Below, piece by piece: positions 47,084 through 55,539 of a stretch of 64,000 nucleotides of DNA. Numbering within the stretch: position 1 is the stretch's first letter; each line of letters starts with the position of its first letter. Below the pieces are notes generated by a model, which saw only the letters and a list, made by a program, of their open reading frames with translations, did not search any database and was not told the origin of the DNA. A program made the translations under genes and the position numbers. Source of the DNA: Corynebacterium sp. Marseille-P3884 (GTDB lineage: Bacteria; Actinomycetota; Actinomycetes; Mycobacteriales; Mycobacteriaceae). The DNA is taken from assembly GCF_017942225.1 (NCBI RefSeq), contig NZ_JAGKSD010000001.1:124001-188000 (forward strand), given 5' to 3'.

Positions 47084-49355
47084 ATTGGTCGCCGAGCTCA
47101 GGCAAAAGGTCGGGGTTCGCTTCAACGCTTGGCTTGCCGACGTCTCCCGCGTCCACCCCGTTTTCCTGCTTCCCCGCAGGGACACCCTGTTCCGGATCGA
47201 GCGCGGGGCCGTCCTCGAGTCCGTCCACCTGGGTCCCCAGAGCCGCGAAGACCTCTTGGAGCTTGGCCCACAGCAGTGGGGCAGTGGTCGCCGCGTACGC
47301 GTTCGAGACGTGATTCTGGTCGCGGTAGACGTACACGTTGCCGATGATCGGCGGGCAGAATTCGTCGTCGCAGAACCAGTCAGCGGTATCGAGACCCCAC
47401 TGCTTATTCTCCGGGAAAAGGTATTCGACAGACGGATCCACATCACCGTAGACGGTGTCGCGCAGTGTCGAACACGCCTCGAAGTCGTTGCCGGCGATCA
47501 GGCACTCGTTCGGATCCATGTGCTGGCCTTCGCGGCTGAATACCCACGGGTTGTCGCGCAGACCGAGGAACGGAATGTCGTTGGCCTGGAGCTCCTCCCA
47601 GACGGTGGCATAGGAGCTCGGCACCATGTCGGGGCCGGGGCTGCCCTCGCCAGCGCGGCCCTCAGGGCGCGTGGCAGTGGAAATGGTCAGATCCGGATTC
47701 ATCTCGATGATCCGGTCAAACGCCAGACGCGACCATTCGGCGCACTCCGGGCTCACGGTGTCGAGGTCGTCGAGGATCAGTGGGCACGACTGGCGCACCA
47801 TCGGCATCACCTTGAAACCGTGCTCTTTACCCAGTTGGTCGAGCGGGATCAGCCAAGGCTCCGAGTGGGAGCCTCCGAAGAGCACGACGGTGGTCTCAGC
47901 TTCTGGGTCGCCCCACACGCAATGCGGCCCCGGCAGCATGTCCGCCGGCTGATCCATGAAGATGACGCAGTTATCGTCGGCAGTCGGCGGCCAGATGTCC
48001 GCGATCAGGTTCGGGTCGGGCTGAGCTTGCGCCTCGGGAACCTCCGCCCCGAAATGCGCCATCACGCCGGGGTAGTCATTGGAGGCGAGATTGAAATCCG
48101 CATCGTCGATCTGGCGGGCGTAGAGCGGCTGGATCGACAAAACCCCGAGCAGAATGGCTCCGATGAGGGCGCCGCCGACGGCGCGGCCGCGGCCCTCGGG
48201 CGTCGTTAAGCTTGCTCGCGCATTGCGCACTGGCGTGTCAGTCGCCTTCGGGCGCTTGCCGTGCTGGCGCAGCGGATCCTCAACCAAGGTGTACGTGAGG
48301 TGCGCGAGGCACAGTGACAACGCGATGACGAGGATCCCGAGCCCCACCGTCGGCGTCGGGCGGCCCGACTTCACGGTGAACAGAATCAGCAGCGGCCAGT
48401 GCCACAGGTACAGCGAATACGCGACCTTACCCAGCCACAGGATCGGACCCGACGACAACACGCGCGCCACCGGCTGATCCGGCCCAGCCATGACCACAAG
48501 CGCCGCACCCAGCAGCGGAATGAGCGCCGCCGGGCCGGGGAAAGCCAACGAGGTGGTGATGATCGCGCCCGTCACCGCGATCGCCGTGACACCGAGACCC
48601 GCCGCCACGCCGCGGAATTTCTCCGGAATGAGGTTCGTCACCGGCAGCATTGCCAGCAACGCGCCGAACGCCAGCTCCCACAGACGGGACGGGAACTCGT
48701 AGTAATTCTGCGGCGTGCCCACCAAGCCGTGGCGCGACGCGTATGCGAAGGACGCCACCGCCAGCACCGCTAACAGCACAATGATGCCGCGGCGCAGCTT
48801 CGTATTGCTCACCCCGACGCGTGACGCCAAAAACGCCACGATGATGCCCACCGTGATCGCGAAGACATAGAACTGCCCCTGCACACTCATCGACCACAAG
48901 TGCTGCAGCGGAGATGTCTCCGCGCCCGCCGCCGCGTAATCGAGGTTCTGGGCCGCCAGCTCGTAGTTTTGGAAATACAGCACCGCCGCGGTGAATTGCC
49001 GCGCGAGGTCCTGGCTCATGATCTCCGGAGTCAACCACCGGATTCCCGCGAAGATCGCTGCGAGCACCACCGCCAGCGCCGGCAGCAAACGCCGCGCCGT
49101 GCGCCAGAACGGCCACCACGGATTCAGTGAAGGGTTCGGGCGCATCGCGTAACGCAGCTGCGACCCCATGAAGAAATAGCCCGACAGCAGCAAGAAGACA
49201 TCGACGCCGCCCGAGACGCGCCCGACGAACACGTGGAACAGCACCACCAAGCCGATGGCGATGCCGCGCAATCCGTCGAGATCCGTGCGGTACGCCTGCT
49301 TTTTCGGTGCCGGTTTCGAGTCCGTGGTCTGCTGAGCGGTAACCGTGGTCGTCAT
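47082..49355 (-). CDS. Membrane acyltransferase with SGNH domain (OafA-like)
   Basis: A 757-aa protein. The N-terminal ~400 residues are an acyltransferase-3 domain of about 10-11 helices: YRTDLDGLRGIAIGLVVLFH, then GGVDVFLLLSGYFFM and SLYLWHWPLLILFTV. The C-terminal ~330 residues are an extracytoplasmic SGNH hydrolase-like domain with the nucleophile Ser in LFGGSHSEPWL and the Asp/His pair in RDQNHVSNAYA. Such proteins O-acylate cell-envelope glycans or lipids; in corynebacteria relatives modify arabinogalactan or trehalose mycolates. The acceptor here is unknown. Confidence 0.9.
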   Translation of the reverse strand: MTTTVTAQQTTDSKPAPKKQAYRTDLDGLRGIAIGLVVLFHVFVGRVSGGVDVFLLLSGYFFMGSQLRYAMRPNPSLNPWWPFWRTARRLLPALAVVLAAIFAGIRWLTPEIMSQDLARQFTAAVLYFQNYELAAQNLDYAAAGAETSPLQHLWSMSVQGQFYVFAITVGIIVAFLASRVGVSNTKLRRGIIVLLAVLAVASFAYASRHGLVGTPQNYYEFPSRLWELAFGALLAMLPVTNLIPEKFRGVAAGLGVTAIAVTGAIITTSLAFPGPAALIPLLGAALVVMAGPDQPVARVLSSGPILWLGKVAYSLYLWHWPLLILFTVKSGRPTPTVGLGILVIALSLCLAHLTYTLVEDPLRQHGKRPKATDTPVRNARASLTTPEGRGRAVGGALIGAILLGVLSIQPLYARQIDDADFNLASNDYPGVMAHFGAEVPEAQAQPDPNLIADIWPPTADDNCVIFMDQPADMLPGPHCVWGDPEAETTVVLFGGSHSEPWLIPLDQLGKEHGFKVMPMVRQSCPLILDDLDTVSPECAEWSRLAFDRIIEMNPDLTISTATRPEGRAGEGSPGPDMVPSSYATVWEELQANDIPFLGLRDNPWVFSREGQHMDPNECLIAGNDFEACSTLRDTVYGDVDPSVEYLFPENKQWGLDTADWFCDDEFCPPIIGNVYVYRDQNHVSNAYAATTAPLLWAKLQEVFAALGTQVDGLEDGPALDPEQGVPAGKQENGVDAGDVGKPSVEANPDLLPELGDQ

Positions 49356-49495
49356 TGCGTCAAAAATCCGTAATGTAGGGGAAGAGGAAGAGACATAGTT
49401 TCGCTATCGAAGCTGGTTGCCTCTTTTTCTTTCTGGGTGTTCCTGGGAAGACCTTACCGCCGGGAAGGCGGAAATCCGTTAACCCCCACGTCGTT

Positions 49496-49525
49496 TTGGT
49501 GTGGCGGTGCACGCGGGGGTAGTGT
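49496..49525 (+). promoter_or_regulatory. Candidate rpsP promoter
   Basis: TTGGTG (49496-49501) is followed 18 nt later by TAGTGT (49520-49525). Initiation near 49532 would give a leader of ~190 nt before rpsP. The 368-nt gap 49356-49723 holds this promoter, the divergent acyltransferase upstream region and the structured leader. Confidence 0.5.
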
Positions 49526-49531
49526 ATTGCA

Positions 49532-49723
49532 GGTTGACGCGCGCCGAGCGCGCGCTGAAACACCAAGCTGCGTTAGCGCCGGATCCGGCACACTTCCCTA
49601 AAAGATAGGAAGTCCCACCGCCCGGCCGTAGTCACACGCAGGTGAAACTCAAGGGTTGAACCGGCCCGTCGATAAGCGGCGGGTGTCTGAACTGCCCAGT
49701 GACCTAAGTAAAGGACTTTCAAC
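49532..49723 (+). promoter_or_regulatory. Structured rpsP 5' leader
   Basis: The predicted leader contains a GCGCGC/GCGCGC hairpin near 49540-49554, a CTTCC/GGAAG hairpin near 49591-49610, and the dispersed decamer at 49668. Such leaders in ribosomal-protein operons often bind a product of the operon. This is an inference from length and structure only. Confidence 0.35.
49668..49677 (+). repeat. Decamer copy in the rpsP leader
   Basis: GTCGATAAGC is intergenic here, 46 nt before the rpsP ATG. Confidence 0.9.
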
Positions 49724-50257
49724 ATGGCTGTAAAGATCAAGCTGCAGCGCGTGGGCAAGATCCGCAACGCCCAGTACCGCGTTGTCGTCGCTGATGCCCG
49801 CACCCGCCGCGATGGCCGCGTCATCGAGAACATCGGCATCTACCACCCGAAGGAAGAGCCGTCGCTCATCAAGATCGATTCCGAGCGCGCTCAGTACTGG
49901 CTCGGCGTCGGCGCACAGCCGACCGAGCCCGTCGCTGCTCTGCTCAAGGTGACCGGCGACTGGCAGAAGCACAAGGGTGAGGAAGGCGCCGAGGGCACCC
50001 TCAAGGTTGCCGAGGAGAAGCCGTCCAAGCTCGACCTGTTCAACCAGGCTCTCGAGGAAGCTTCCAACGGCCCGACCGCCGAGGCCATCACCGAGAAGCG
50101 CAAGAAGGCCAAGGAAGAGGCAGAGGCAAAGGCAGCTGCCGAGGCTGAGGCCGAGGCCAAGGCGAAGGAAGAAGCCGAGGCTGCTGAGGCCGCTGAGGCT
50201 GAGGCTGAGGACACCCCGGCCGAGGAAGAGAAGGCTGAGGAGTCCGAGGAGAACTAA
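49724..50257 (+). CDS. rpsP: 30S ribosomal protein S16 with acidic tail
   Basis: A 177-aa protein. The first ~85 residues are standard S16 ([48 protein letters not shown]). The following ~90 residues are a Lys then Glu/Ala-rich extension ([20 protein letters not shown] and similar), about doubling the protein. Long S16 tails occur in several actinobacteria. The ATG has AAAGGAC. A strong terminator follows. Confidence 0.96.
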   Translation: MAVKIKLQRVGKIRNAQYRVVVADARTRRDGRVIENIGIYHPKEEPSLIKIDSERAQYWLGVGAQPTEPVAALLKVTGDWQKHKGEEGAEGTLKVAEEKPSKLDLFNQALEEASNGPTAEAITEKRKKAKEEAEAKAAAEAEAEAKAKEEAEAAEAAEAEAEDTPAEEEKAEESEEN

Positions 50258-50271
50258 GCTCCCCGCACTCG

Positions 50272-50303
50272 TGCCCGTACACCACACGGTGTGCGGGCAT
50301 TTT
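50272..50303 (+). terminator. Intrinsic terminator of rpsP
   Basis: TGCCCGTACACC / GGTGTGCGGGCA forms a 12-bp stem with one wobble pair and an ACAC loop, followed by TTTT. The decamer GCTTATCGAC begins at the very next base. Confidence 0.9.
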
Positions 50304-50313
50304 GCTTATCGAC
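50304..50313 (-). repeat. Decamer copy directly after the rpsP terminator
   Basis: GCTTATCGAC abuts the terminator T-tract in intergenic DNA. Confidence 0.9.
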
Positions 50314-50335
50314 GTCACGCCTCGTCCCGCCCACG

Positions 50336-50341
50336 TACCGT
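50336..50341 (+). promoter_or_regulatory. Candidate -10 element for the 672-aa gene
   Basis: TACCGT ends 7 nt before the ATG at 50349. The gene therefore appears to have its own leaderless promoter, separate from rpsP. Confidence 0.5.
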
Positions 50342-50348
50342 GGCAGAC

Positions 50349-52367
50349 ATGCCGATCACGCTGCACATCTTGAAACCGCCCGCGTCCGTCATCGCCGTGC
50401 ATCACGAACTGGTCAACGCCCTTTATTCCGCTGACCTCGATCTACAACACGTTCCCGACCCGTCAATGCGGGATGCCGCCGCGAAGCTGAGCCAGATCGT
50501 GGGGTACGAGGTCCCCGCCCACAAAGTCATCACTCTGGAGATCGATCCGGCAAACGCTGACCAGCAGATCGGGCAGATTGAGCACCTGGCGTTCGTCGAT
50601 AAGCTCCTTGTTTTTCTCGGCGATGCGGGCTTGTACGTCAACGCGTCCGGTGAGGATCTCCAGGAGACGTTCGTGCCGGTCCAGATGATCAGCTCGACTG
50701 GCACGGTGTGGCGCCAGGTCGGGGAGCGCACCGTCGACTTCGCCTTCGAGGACGCTTTGCGCGCACCGGATCCTGTCGGCGCGTGGATCCTCGTTGTGAC
50801 GACGTACGGGAATGCGGACTCCTTCGGCGGTTCTCTCAGCATGCGCCTCGAGGCCGACGGCCAGTGGACGCTGACTCTCCGCTACGCACCGAGCGAATCC
50901 GGTGGGCAGAAGCCCGCCCAGACCCTGCGTGTGCCCACCTACGAGGAGGCCCGTTCCATCCTGCTGGCGTTCGCCGATATTTGCGAGGAGATCCACGAGC
51001 TCGACTGGCGGGACGCCGCGCCCGGCGAGGCCACGCTCCGACCCATGGTGTACACGCAGAACATGCCGCTGCGCCGCCTCGACGCCGTCGCCGACCTGCC
51101 CGCGGGCACCATGATGCGGCTCCACAACTTGAGCTGGGGCGAACTGCGCTACGGCCGTGACGCCAGTGGAGCATGGACCACCACAGAAACCGGCCTTTTG
51201 GGTGTGCGTATTAGCCGAGATTTCGACACGCTCGATGAATTGATGGCGCTTGTCTACGCATACGTGACCGGACAAGGCAGCGAAGTTTCAGAGATGATGC
51301 AGAATCATTCCCGGGCGCGCACCGAATTCGTCTGGGATAGAGACGTGGTGGAGGTCACCGCCATGGTGCTTCCTGAACGCAGCGCCCCGTTCATGAACTC
51401 GACCATCCGCTTTCTCCACCACAACCGTGCCTGCCGTAACCGTCCCGCCTCAGCGCAGATGCGCGACTTCGTCGACAGCGTCAACCGTGAACTGGCTGAC
51501 TTTCTCGTTGACGGCCCTGCAGAGCCAGCAGACCTGACGAGCCTGCGGTTGCGCAATCCCGGCGCCATACCTCAGCTTTACGCCCTCGCTAAAAGAAGTG
51601 GCGTTTCTGTCGTGGTTCACGGCGACCACGTCTTATACAACTCCTCCGGCGAGTACAAGCAAGCGTCTGAACCCGATCCAGCCGTGGTGTTCAACAACGG
51701 CCTGCCGTTTCTCGGGTGGAAAGTCCCTTCACTGAACGCGTTTACGGAGGCAATCGGGAAAGTCGCCGCTGGGTGCGTTCTCTCCGTCCTTGTCGAGGGC
51801 CCCTTCGGCACCCGCGGTCACCGCGCTGATTACCAGACGATGATCTTTGACAAAGAGGGGCAGCTCACCACCACATTGCTTTACCCGGACGGCACCTACT
51901 TCGAGCGCGACAACGATAGCCTCGACGATGTCTCGTGGATCTACTCCATCGCAGGAGATTTCAAACGCATCACGGACCCGTCCCTGTGGGAGCGGTCCGG
52001 CAAAGTGCAGGTAGAGGAAAATCGCCGTCTACTGCACGTTCTGAAGATCGGGCCCACTGAGTCTGCCGGAAGATTCCACCCCGTGGCGATCGAAAGAATC
52101 CTGAGTGACGGGTTGAACAACGCTGGTGACCGGTACTGCATTCTCGACGTCACCGGCGATGACTCCTTCGTCGAGATTCGCCGCGTCGACCAGGAGGAGG
52201 ATGTCTTGCCGTATATCGTCGAGGCCCATTACGTCGGCGATGACGACGTGACCCGCAATTATTCATTCCGTTTCGCCGACCTCCAGGTCGCAATGCGTGC
52301 CGTGTCCGACTTCGTCGCGGGTGATATGGACCAGGTCTTGGCGGAAGCAGGTTTCTTTAAACTGTGA
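50349..52367 (+). CDS. Large protein of unknown function with apparent internal repeats
   Basis: A 672-aa soluble acidic protein with no signal peptide or membrane helix. I recognise no family. By eye it contains about five modules of ~70-85 residues (near 145-215, 225-310, 330-385, 475-540 and 592-665). Each has two or three beta-like strands and then a helix with the pattern xLxxAxxxVxxFVxG, e.g. TYEEARSILLAFADI, TLDELMALVYAYVTGQ and DLQVAMRAVSDFVAGD. It sits between rpsP and rimM, where mycobacteria have a small KH-domain gene that is absent here. Its second half uses rare codons (AGA, TTA) more than its neighbours, hinting at acquisition. Confidence 0.7.
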   Translation: MPITLHILKPPASVIAVHHELVNALYSADLDLQHVPDPSMRDAAAKLSQIVGYEVPAHKVITLEIDPANADQQIGQIEHLAFVDKLLVFLGDAGLYVNASGEDLQETFVPVQMISSTGTVWRQVGERTVDFAFEDALRAPDPVGAWILVVTTYGNADSFGGSLSMRLEADGQWTLTLRYAPSESGGQKPAQTLRVPTYEEARSILLAFADICEEIHELDWRDAAPGEATLRPMVYTQNMPLRRLDAVADLPAGTMMRLHNLSWGELRYGRDASGAWTTTETGLLGVRISRDFDTLDELMALVYAYVTGQGSEVSEMMQNHSRARTEFVWDRDVVEVTAMVLPERSAPFMNSTIRFLHHNRACRNRPASAQMRDFVDSVNRELADFLVDGPAEPADLTSLRLRNPGAIPQLYALAKRSGVSVVVHGDHVLYNSSGEYKQASEPDPAVVFNNGLPFLGWKVPSLNAFTEAIGKVAAGCVLSVLVEGPFGTRGHRADYQTMIFDKEGQLTTTLLYPDGTYFERDNDSLDDVSWIYSIAGDFKRITDPSLWERSGKVQVEENRRLLHVLKIGPTESAGRFHPVAIERILSDGLNNAGDRYCILDVTGDDSFVEIRRVDQEEDVLPYIVEAHYVGDDDVTRNYSFRFADLQVAMRAVSDFVAGDMDQVLAEAGFFKL

Positions 52368-52508
52368 TCTCCGCCCTGGGGGCGGGCTATCCGCAGTCCC
52401 AGCCGAAGAACACCCGGTCGAAATTGCGGGCAGCCAGATCGTCGGGGAGAGGATGCAGTCATTCACCCACTTCGGGTAGCCGCCCCAGGCGTGTGACGTC
52501 GGCGCTGG

Positions 52509-52514
52509 TAGCCT
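52509..52514 (+). promoter_or_regulatory. Candidate -10 element for leaderless rimM
   Basis: TAGCCT ends 7 nt before the rimM ATG. The 154-nt gap 52368-52521 otherwise holds only a weak CCGCCC/GGGCGG hairpin near 52373. Confidence 0.5.
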
Positions 52515-52521
52515 GAGCTGC

Positions 52522-53022
52522 ATGGAAATCCGGATTGGCAGGGTTGTGAAGTCGCACGGCGTGCGCGGCGAGGTCGTCGTGGAGCCGCTCGCGGACGACG
52601 AGGACGTCTTCTTCGCGGTGGGCGAGGTACTGCACGGCCGCCAGGCGGGCAAGGAACAGGACCTGACCATTGCGGCGGTGCGCCCGCACCAGAAGCGCCT
52701 TCTGATCACATTCGAGGAGATCGCCGACCGCACGGGCGCGGATTCGTTGCGGGGCACGCAGTTCTTCGCGGAGCCGCTCGAGCGCGACGAGGATTCGGAC
52801 GAGTACTACGACCACGAGCTCATCGGCTTGCGCGTGCTTATCGACGGCACCCACGTAGGCGATGTCACCGGTGTGACCACCATGCCGAACCGGAAGCTGC
52901 TCGAGGTGGACTACAACGGCAAAGAGGTCCTCATCCCGTTTGTCATGGACATCGTGCCGGAGATCGACGTGGACGAGGGCTACCTGGTGGCCACCCCACC
53001 GGAGGGGCTGCTGGAGCTGTGA
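52522..53022 (+). CDS. rimM: 16S rRNA maturation factor RimM
   Basis: A 166-aa ribosome-assembly factor that binds S19 and the 3' domain of 16S rRNA. The N-terminal RimM barrel (IRIGRVVKSHGVRGEVVVEP) is followed by the PRC-barrel (DHELIGLRVLIDG, LLEVDYNGKEVLIPFV and IDVDEGYLVATPPEGLLEL). The ATG follows a well-spaced -10. It overlaps the GTG that could start trmD, so rimM and trmD are translationally coupled. Confidence 0.96.
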   Translation: MEIRIGRVVKSHGVRGEVVVEPLADDEDVFFAVGEVLHGRQAGKEQDLTIAAVRPHQKRLLITFEEIADRTGADSLRGTQFFAEPLERDEDSDEYYDHELIGLRVLIDGTHVGDVTGVTTMPNRKLLEVDYNGKEVLIPFVMDIVPEIDVDEGYLVATPPEGLLEL

Positions 53023-53027
53023 GCGCG

Positions 53028-54194
53028 ATGAGGCTGGACGTCGTCACGATCTTCCCGGACTACCTCGACCCGCTGCGCCACGCCCTGCTGGGCAAGGCGA
53101 TCGAGCAGGGGATTCTCTCCGTCGGCGTGCACGACCTGCGCGACTGGGCGACGGGCAACCACAAGTCGGTCGACGCGCCGCCGCTCGGCGGGGGACCGGG
53201 CATGGTCATGCTGCCCGAGGTGTGGGGCAACGCTCTCGACGAGATCGCCGCCGGCCGCGCCGGGACACAGCTCGATACCGCCGCCGCACACCGCAATGAC
53301 AAGCTGCGCCACGACGATGTCGCACGTGTCGCGCCGCGCCCTTATGCAGCCGATACCGCTGGGGATGCGGACAAGCCCTTGTTGCTCGTCCCGACCCCGG
53401 CCGGACAACCGTTCACGCAGGCTGACGCGCAGGCGTGGTCGCGCGAGGAGCACATTGTTTTCGCGTGCGGCCGCTACGAGGGCATCGATCAGCGGGTCTT
53501 CGAGGACGCGGAAAAGAACTACCGGGTGCGGGAAGTCTCCATCGGGGATTACGTGCTGATCGGCGGGGAGGTAGCAGTGCTCGTCATCGCCGAGGCCGTC
53601 ACGCGTCTCATTCCCGGCGTGCTGGGCAACACCGAAAGCCACGAGGAGGACAGCTTCTCTGACGGGCTGCTCGAAGGACCGTCGTACACGAAGCCGCGGA
53701 CGTGGCGCGGGATCGATGCTCCGGAGATTCTCCTGTCAGGCGACCACGGCAAGATCGCGCGCTGGCGCCGCGACCAGTCGCTGGGGCGCACCCAACGCGT
53801 GCGCCCCGACCTGATCGAGCGAGCGCGCGCAGAAGGCACCCTCGACAAAGACGACCTGTTCACGCTCGACGCGCGCGAGGTGTCCACAGACATCGGCGTG
53901 ATCATGAGCGCCACCGCGTGGGAGAAGCACCAGAACAAGGTGGCCAAGAAGCTCCGGCGCGCAGGCTACCCGGCGGAGCGTATCGACGCCCACGTCATGG
54001 ACACCAGCTGCCAGCCGGACAACGTGGTGGTCAACCAGTTCCTCGCGGCCGAAGACGGGCCGCTGCTCGACCCCGTCTACCGCGTTGTCGTGCAGGGCCG
54101 GACGACGCTGACGCCGCAGCAGGCCACGCAGGCTGTGGTGAGCGCTTTGCCGGGGGTCGAATATTGGTATGGGTCGACGGTGGAGCGTCGATAA
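53028..54194 (+). CDS. trmD: tRNA (guanosine-37-N1)-methyltransferase with C-terminal extension
   Basis: A 388-aa protein. Residues ~1-262 are a complete TrmD: RLDVVTIFPDYLDPL, PPLGGGPGMVMLPEV, the knotted SAM site VSIGDYVLIGGEVAVLVIAE and PSYTKPRTWRG. It methylates G37 of tRNAs to prevent frameshifting. Compared with the usual ~230-260 aa, about 125 residues are added (from RARAEGTLDKDD to YWYGSTVERR) with a folded-looking pattern (SATAWEKHQNKVAKKLRRAG). I cannot assign this extension. The ATG is preferred over a GTG at 53019 overlapping the rimM stop. The gene ends inside a copy of the decamer. Confidence 0.92.
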   Translation: MRLDVVTIFPDYLDPLRHALLGKAIEQGILSVGVHDLRDWATGNHKSVDAPPLGGGPGMVMLPEVWGNALDEIAAGRAGTQLDTAAAHRNDKLRHDDVARVAPRPYAADTAGDADKPLLLVPTPAGQPFTQADAQAWSREEHIVFACGRYEGIDQRVFEDAEKNYRVREVSIGDYVLIGGEVAVLVIAEAVTRLIPGVLGNTESHEEDSFSDGLLEGPSYTKPRTWRGIDAPEILLSGDHGKIARWRRDQSLGRTQRVRPDLIERARAEGTLDKDDLFTLDAREVSTDIGVIMSATAWEKHQNKVAKKLRRAGYPAERIDAHVMDTSCQPDNVVVNQFLAAEDGPLLDPVYRVVVQGRTTLTPQQATQAVVSALPGVEYWYGSTVERR

Positions 54195-54196
54195 GC
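54187..54196 (+). repeat. Decamer copy spanning the trmD stop codon
   Basis: GTCGATAAGC supplies the TAA stop of trmD (CGT CGA TAA). Confidence 0.9.
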
Positions 54197-54201
54197 GGAT
54201 T

Positions 54202-54230
54202 TTGGAAGCTTCCGGCCCTTATGCAAGAAT
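54202..54230 (+). promoter_or_regulatory. Candidate rplS promoter
   Basis: TTGGAA (54202-54207), a 17-nt spacer and AAGAAT (54225-54230) give a near-consensus promoter with a ~75-nt leader before rplS. Confidence 0.55.
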
Positions 54231-54314
54231 GTTTGGGTCATGTAGCCGACACGAACCAGTCGAGCGCTTTGCGCCGCTAGGGTCCTCTGTCCAAATCTGA
54301 AAAGGAATTCTGCC

Positions 54315-54662
54315 ATGTCCAACGGCATTATCGACAAGGTCGACGCAGGCCAGCTGCGCGACGACATCCCGGACTTCCGCCCCGGCGACACCCTTGGCGT
54401 CCACGTCAAGGTCATCGAGGGCAACGTCACCCGTACCCAGCTCTTCGAGGGCTTCGTTGTCCGCCGCCAGGGCTCTGGCATCCGCGAGACCTTCACCGTC
54501 CGCAAGATCTCCTTCGGCATCGGTGTGGAGCGTACCTTCCCGGTTCACTCCCCGAACATCGACCGCATCGAGGTTCTGCGTCGCGGCCGCGTCCGCCGCG
54601 CGAAGCTGTACTACATGCGCGATCTGCGCGGTAAGGCAGCCCGCATCAAGGAGCGTCGCTAA
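54315..54662 (+). CDS. rplS: 50S ribosomal protein L19
   Basis: A 115-aa protein at the 30S-50S interface. Conserved blocks [54 protein letters not shown] and [19 protein letters not shown] are all present. The ATG has AAGGAA 8 nt upstream. It has its own promoter after trmD and a GC-rich terminator downstream, so it may form a single-gene unit. Confidence 0.98.
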   Translation: MSNGIIDKVDAGQLRDDIPDFRPGDTLGVHVKVIEGNVTRTQLFEGFVVRRQGSGIRETFTVRKISFGIGVERTFPVHSPNIDRIEVLRRGRVRRAKLYYMRDLRGKAARIKERR

Positions 54663-54675
54663 TCGACGTCCCGCT

Positions 54676-54730
54676 CCCCCTCCCATTCCCACCGAACTCA
54701 CGGTGAACGGGAGGGGGCGTTTCGTTTTCA
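54676..54730 (+). terminator. Intrinsic terminator of rplS
   Basis: CCCCCTCCC (54676-54684) / GGGAGGGGG (54709-54717) encloses an inner CACCG/CGGTG hairpin and is followed by CGTTTCGTTTT. Confidence 0.8.
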
Positions 54731-54750
54731 CGCTGATAAGGTGATGTGCC

Positions 54751-55524
54751 GTGACTGAATACGCCCGCCCTCGTCCCCGCCCCCGTCCCGCACGCCGCAA
54801 GCGCGCCGAAGAGGACAATGCCACACCGTGGTACATCGAGATCCCGCTGGTCGTCCTGTTGACCTTGGCGCTGATCTTTGTCCTGCAGACGTTCGTGGGG
54901 CGCGTGTACTTGATTCCGTCGGCATCGATGGAGCCGACGCTGCACGGCTGCGACGGCTGCAACGGCGACCGTATTTTCGTGCAGAAGGTCAGCTACTACT
55001 TCTCGGACCCGGAGCCGGGCGATGTCGTGGTCTTCGAGGGCACGCCGTCGTGGAACACCGACTACGTGTCCAACCGTTCCGATAATGGTTTCGTGGCGGG
55101 TCTGCAGCAGCTCGGCTCGTACGTCGGGTTGGTCGCACCGGACGAGAATGATCTGGTCAAGCGCGTCGTCGCGACCGGCGGCCAGACGGTCTCGTGCCAG
55201 GCAGGCGACCCGGCAGTGATGGTGGACGGCGCACCGATCGACCAGTCGTACATTCTCGACCCGCCGGCGAACCCAGTCATCGGCGAGGATGGCTCCGCCG
55301 AGTGCGGCGGCAAATTCTTCGGCCCGATCACGGTGCCGGAAGACAATGTCTTCGTCATGGGCGACAACCGCACCAATTCCGCGGATTCGCGCTATCACTC
55401 CGGCGATGAATTCCAGGGCACGATCCCGACGGACAATATCCGCGGCAAGGTCTCCTTCATCATCCTGCCGCTGACCCGCATCGGGCCGGTGAAGAACGGC
55501 GACGTTGAGCTGCAGCAGCAGTAA
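54751..55524 (+). CDS. lepB: Signal peptidase I
   Basis: A 257-aa membrane-anchored serine protease that removes Sec signal peptides outside the membrane. After a basic Pro/Arg N-terminus and one membrane helix (IPLVVLLTLALIFVLQTF), the catalytic Ser is in LIPSASMEPTLHG and the Lys in DLVKRVVATGG. The box E motif VMGDNRTNSADSR is present. An insert of ~60 residues before and after the Lys is typical of actinobacterial forms. The GTG start follows TAAGGT by 8 nt. Confidence 0.96.
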   Translation: MTEYARPRPRPRPARRKRAEEDNATPWYIEIPLVVLLTLALIFVLQTFVGRVYLIPSASMEPTLHGCDGCNGDRIFVQKVSYYFSDPEPGDVVVFEGTPSWNTDYVSNRSDNGFVAGLQQLGSYVGLVAPDENDLVKRVVATGGQTVSCQAGDPAVMVDGAPIDQSYILDPPANPVIGEDGSAECGGKFFGPITVPEDNVFVMGDNRTNSADSRYHSGDEFQGTIPTDNIRGKVSFIILPLTRIGPVKNGDVELQQQ

Positions 55525-55539
55525 CAGCGCGCTGAGCAC

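Noticed and set aside
52381..52480. Minus-strand reading ending NFDRVFFGWDCG between the 672-aa gene and rimM
   Set aside because: It looks gene-like for about 20 residues but has an upstream stop, no start and no recognisable family. A remnant is possible but cannot be supported.
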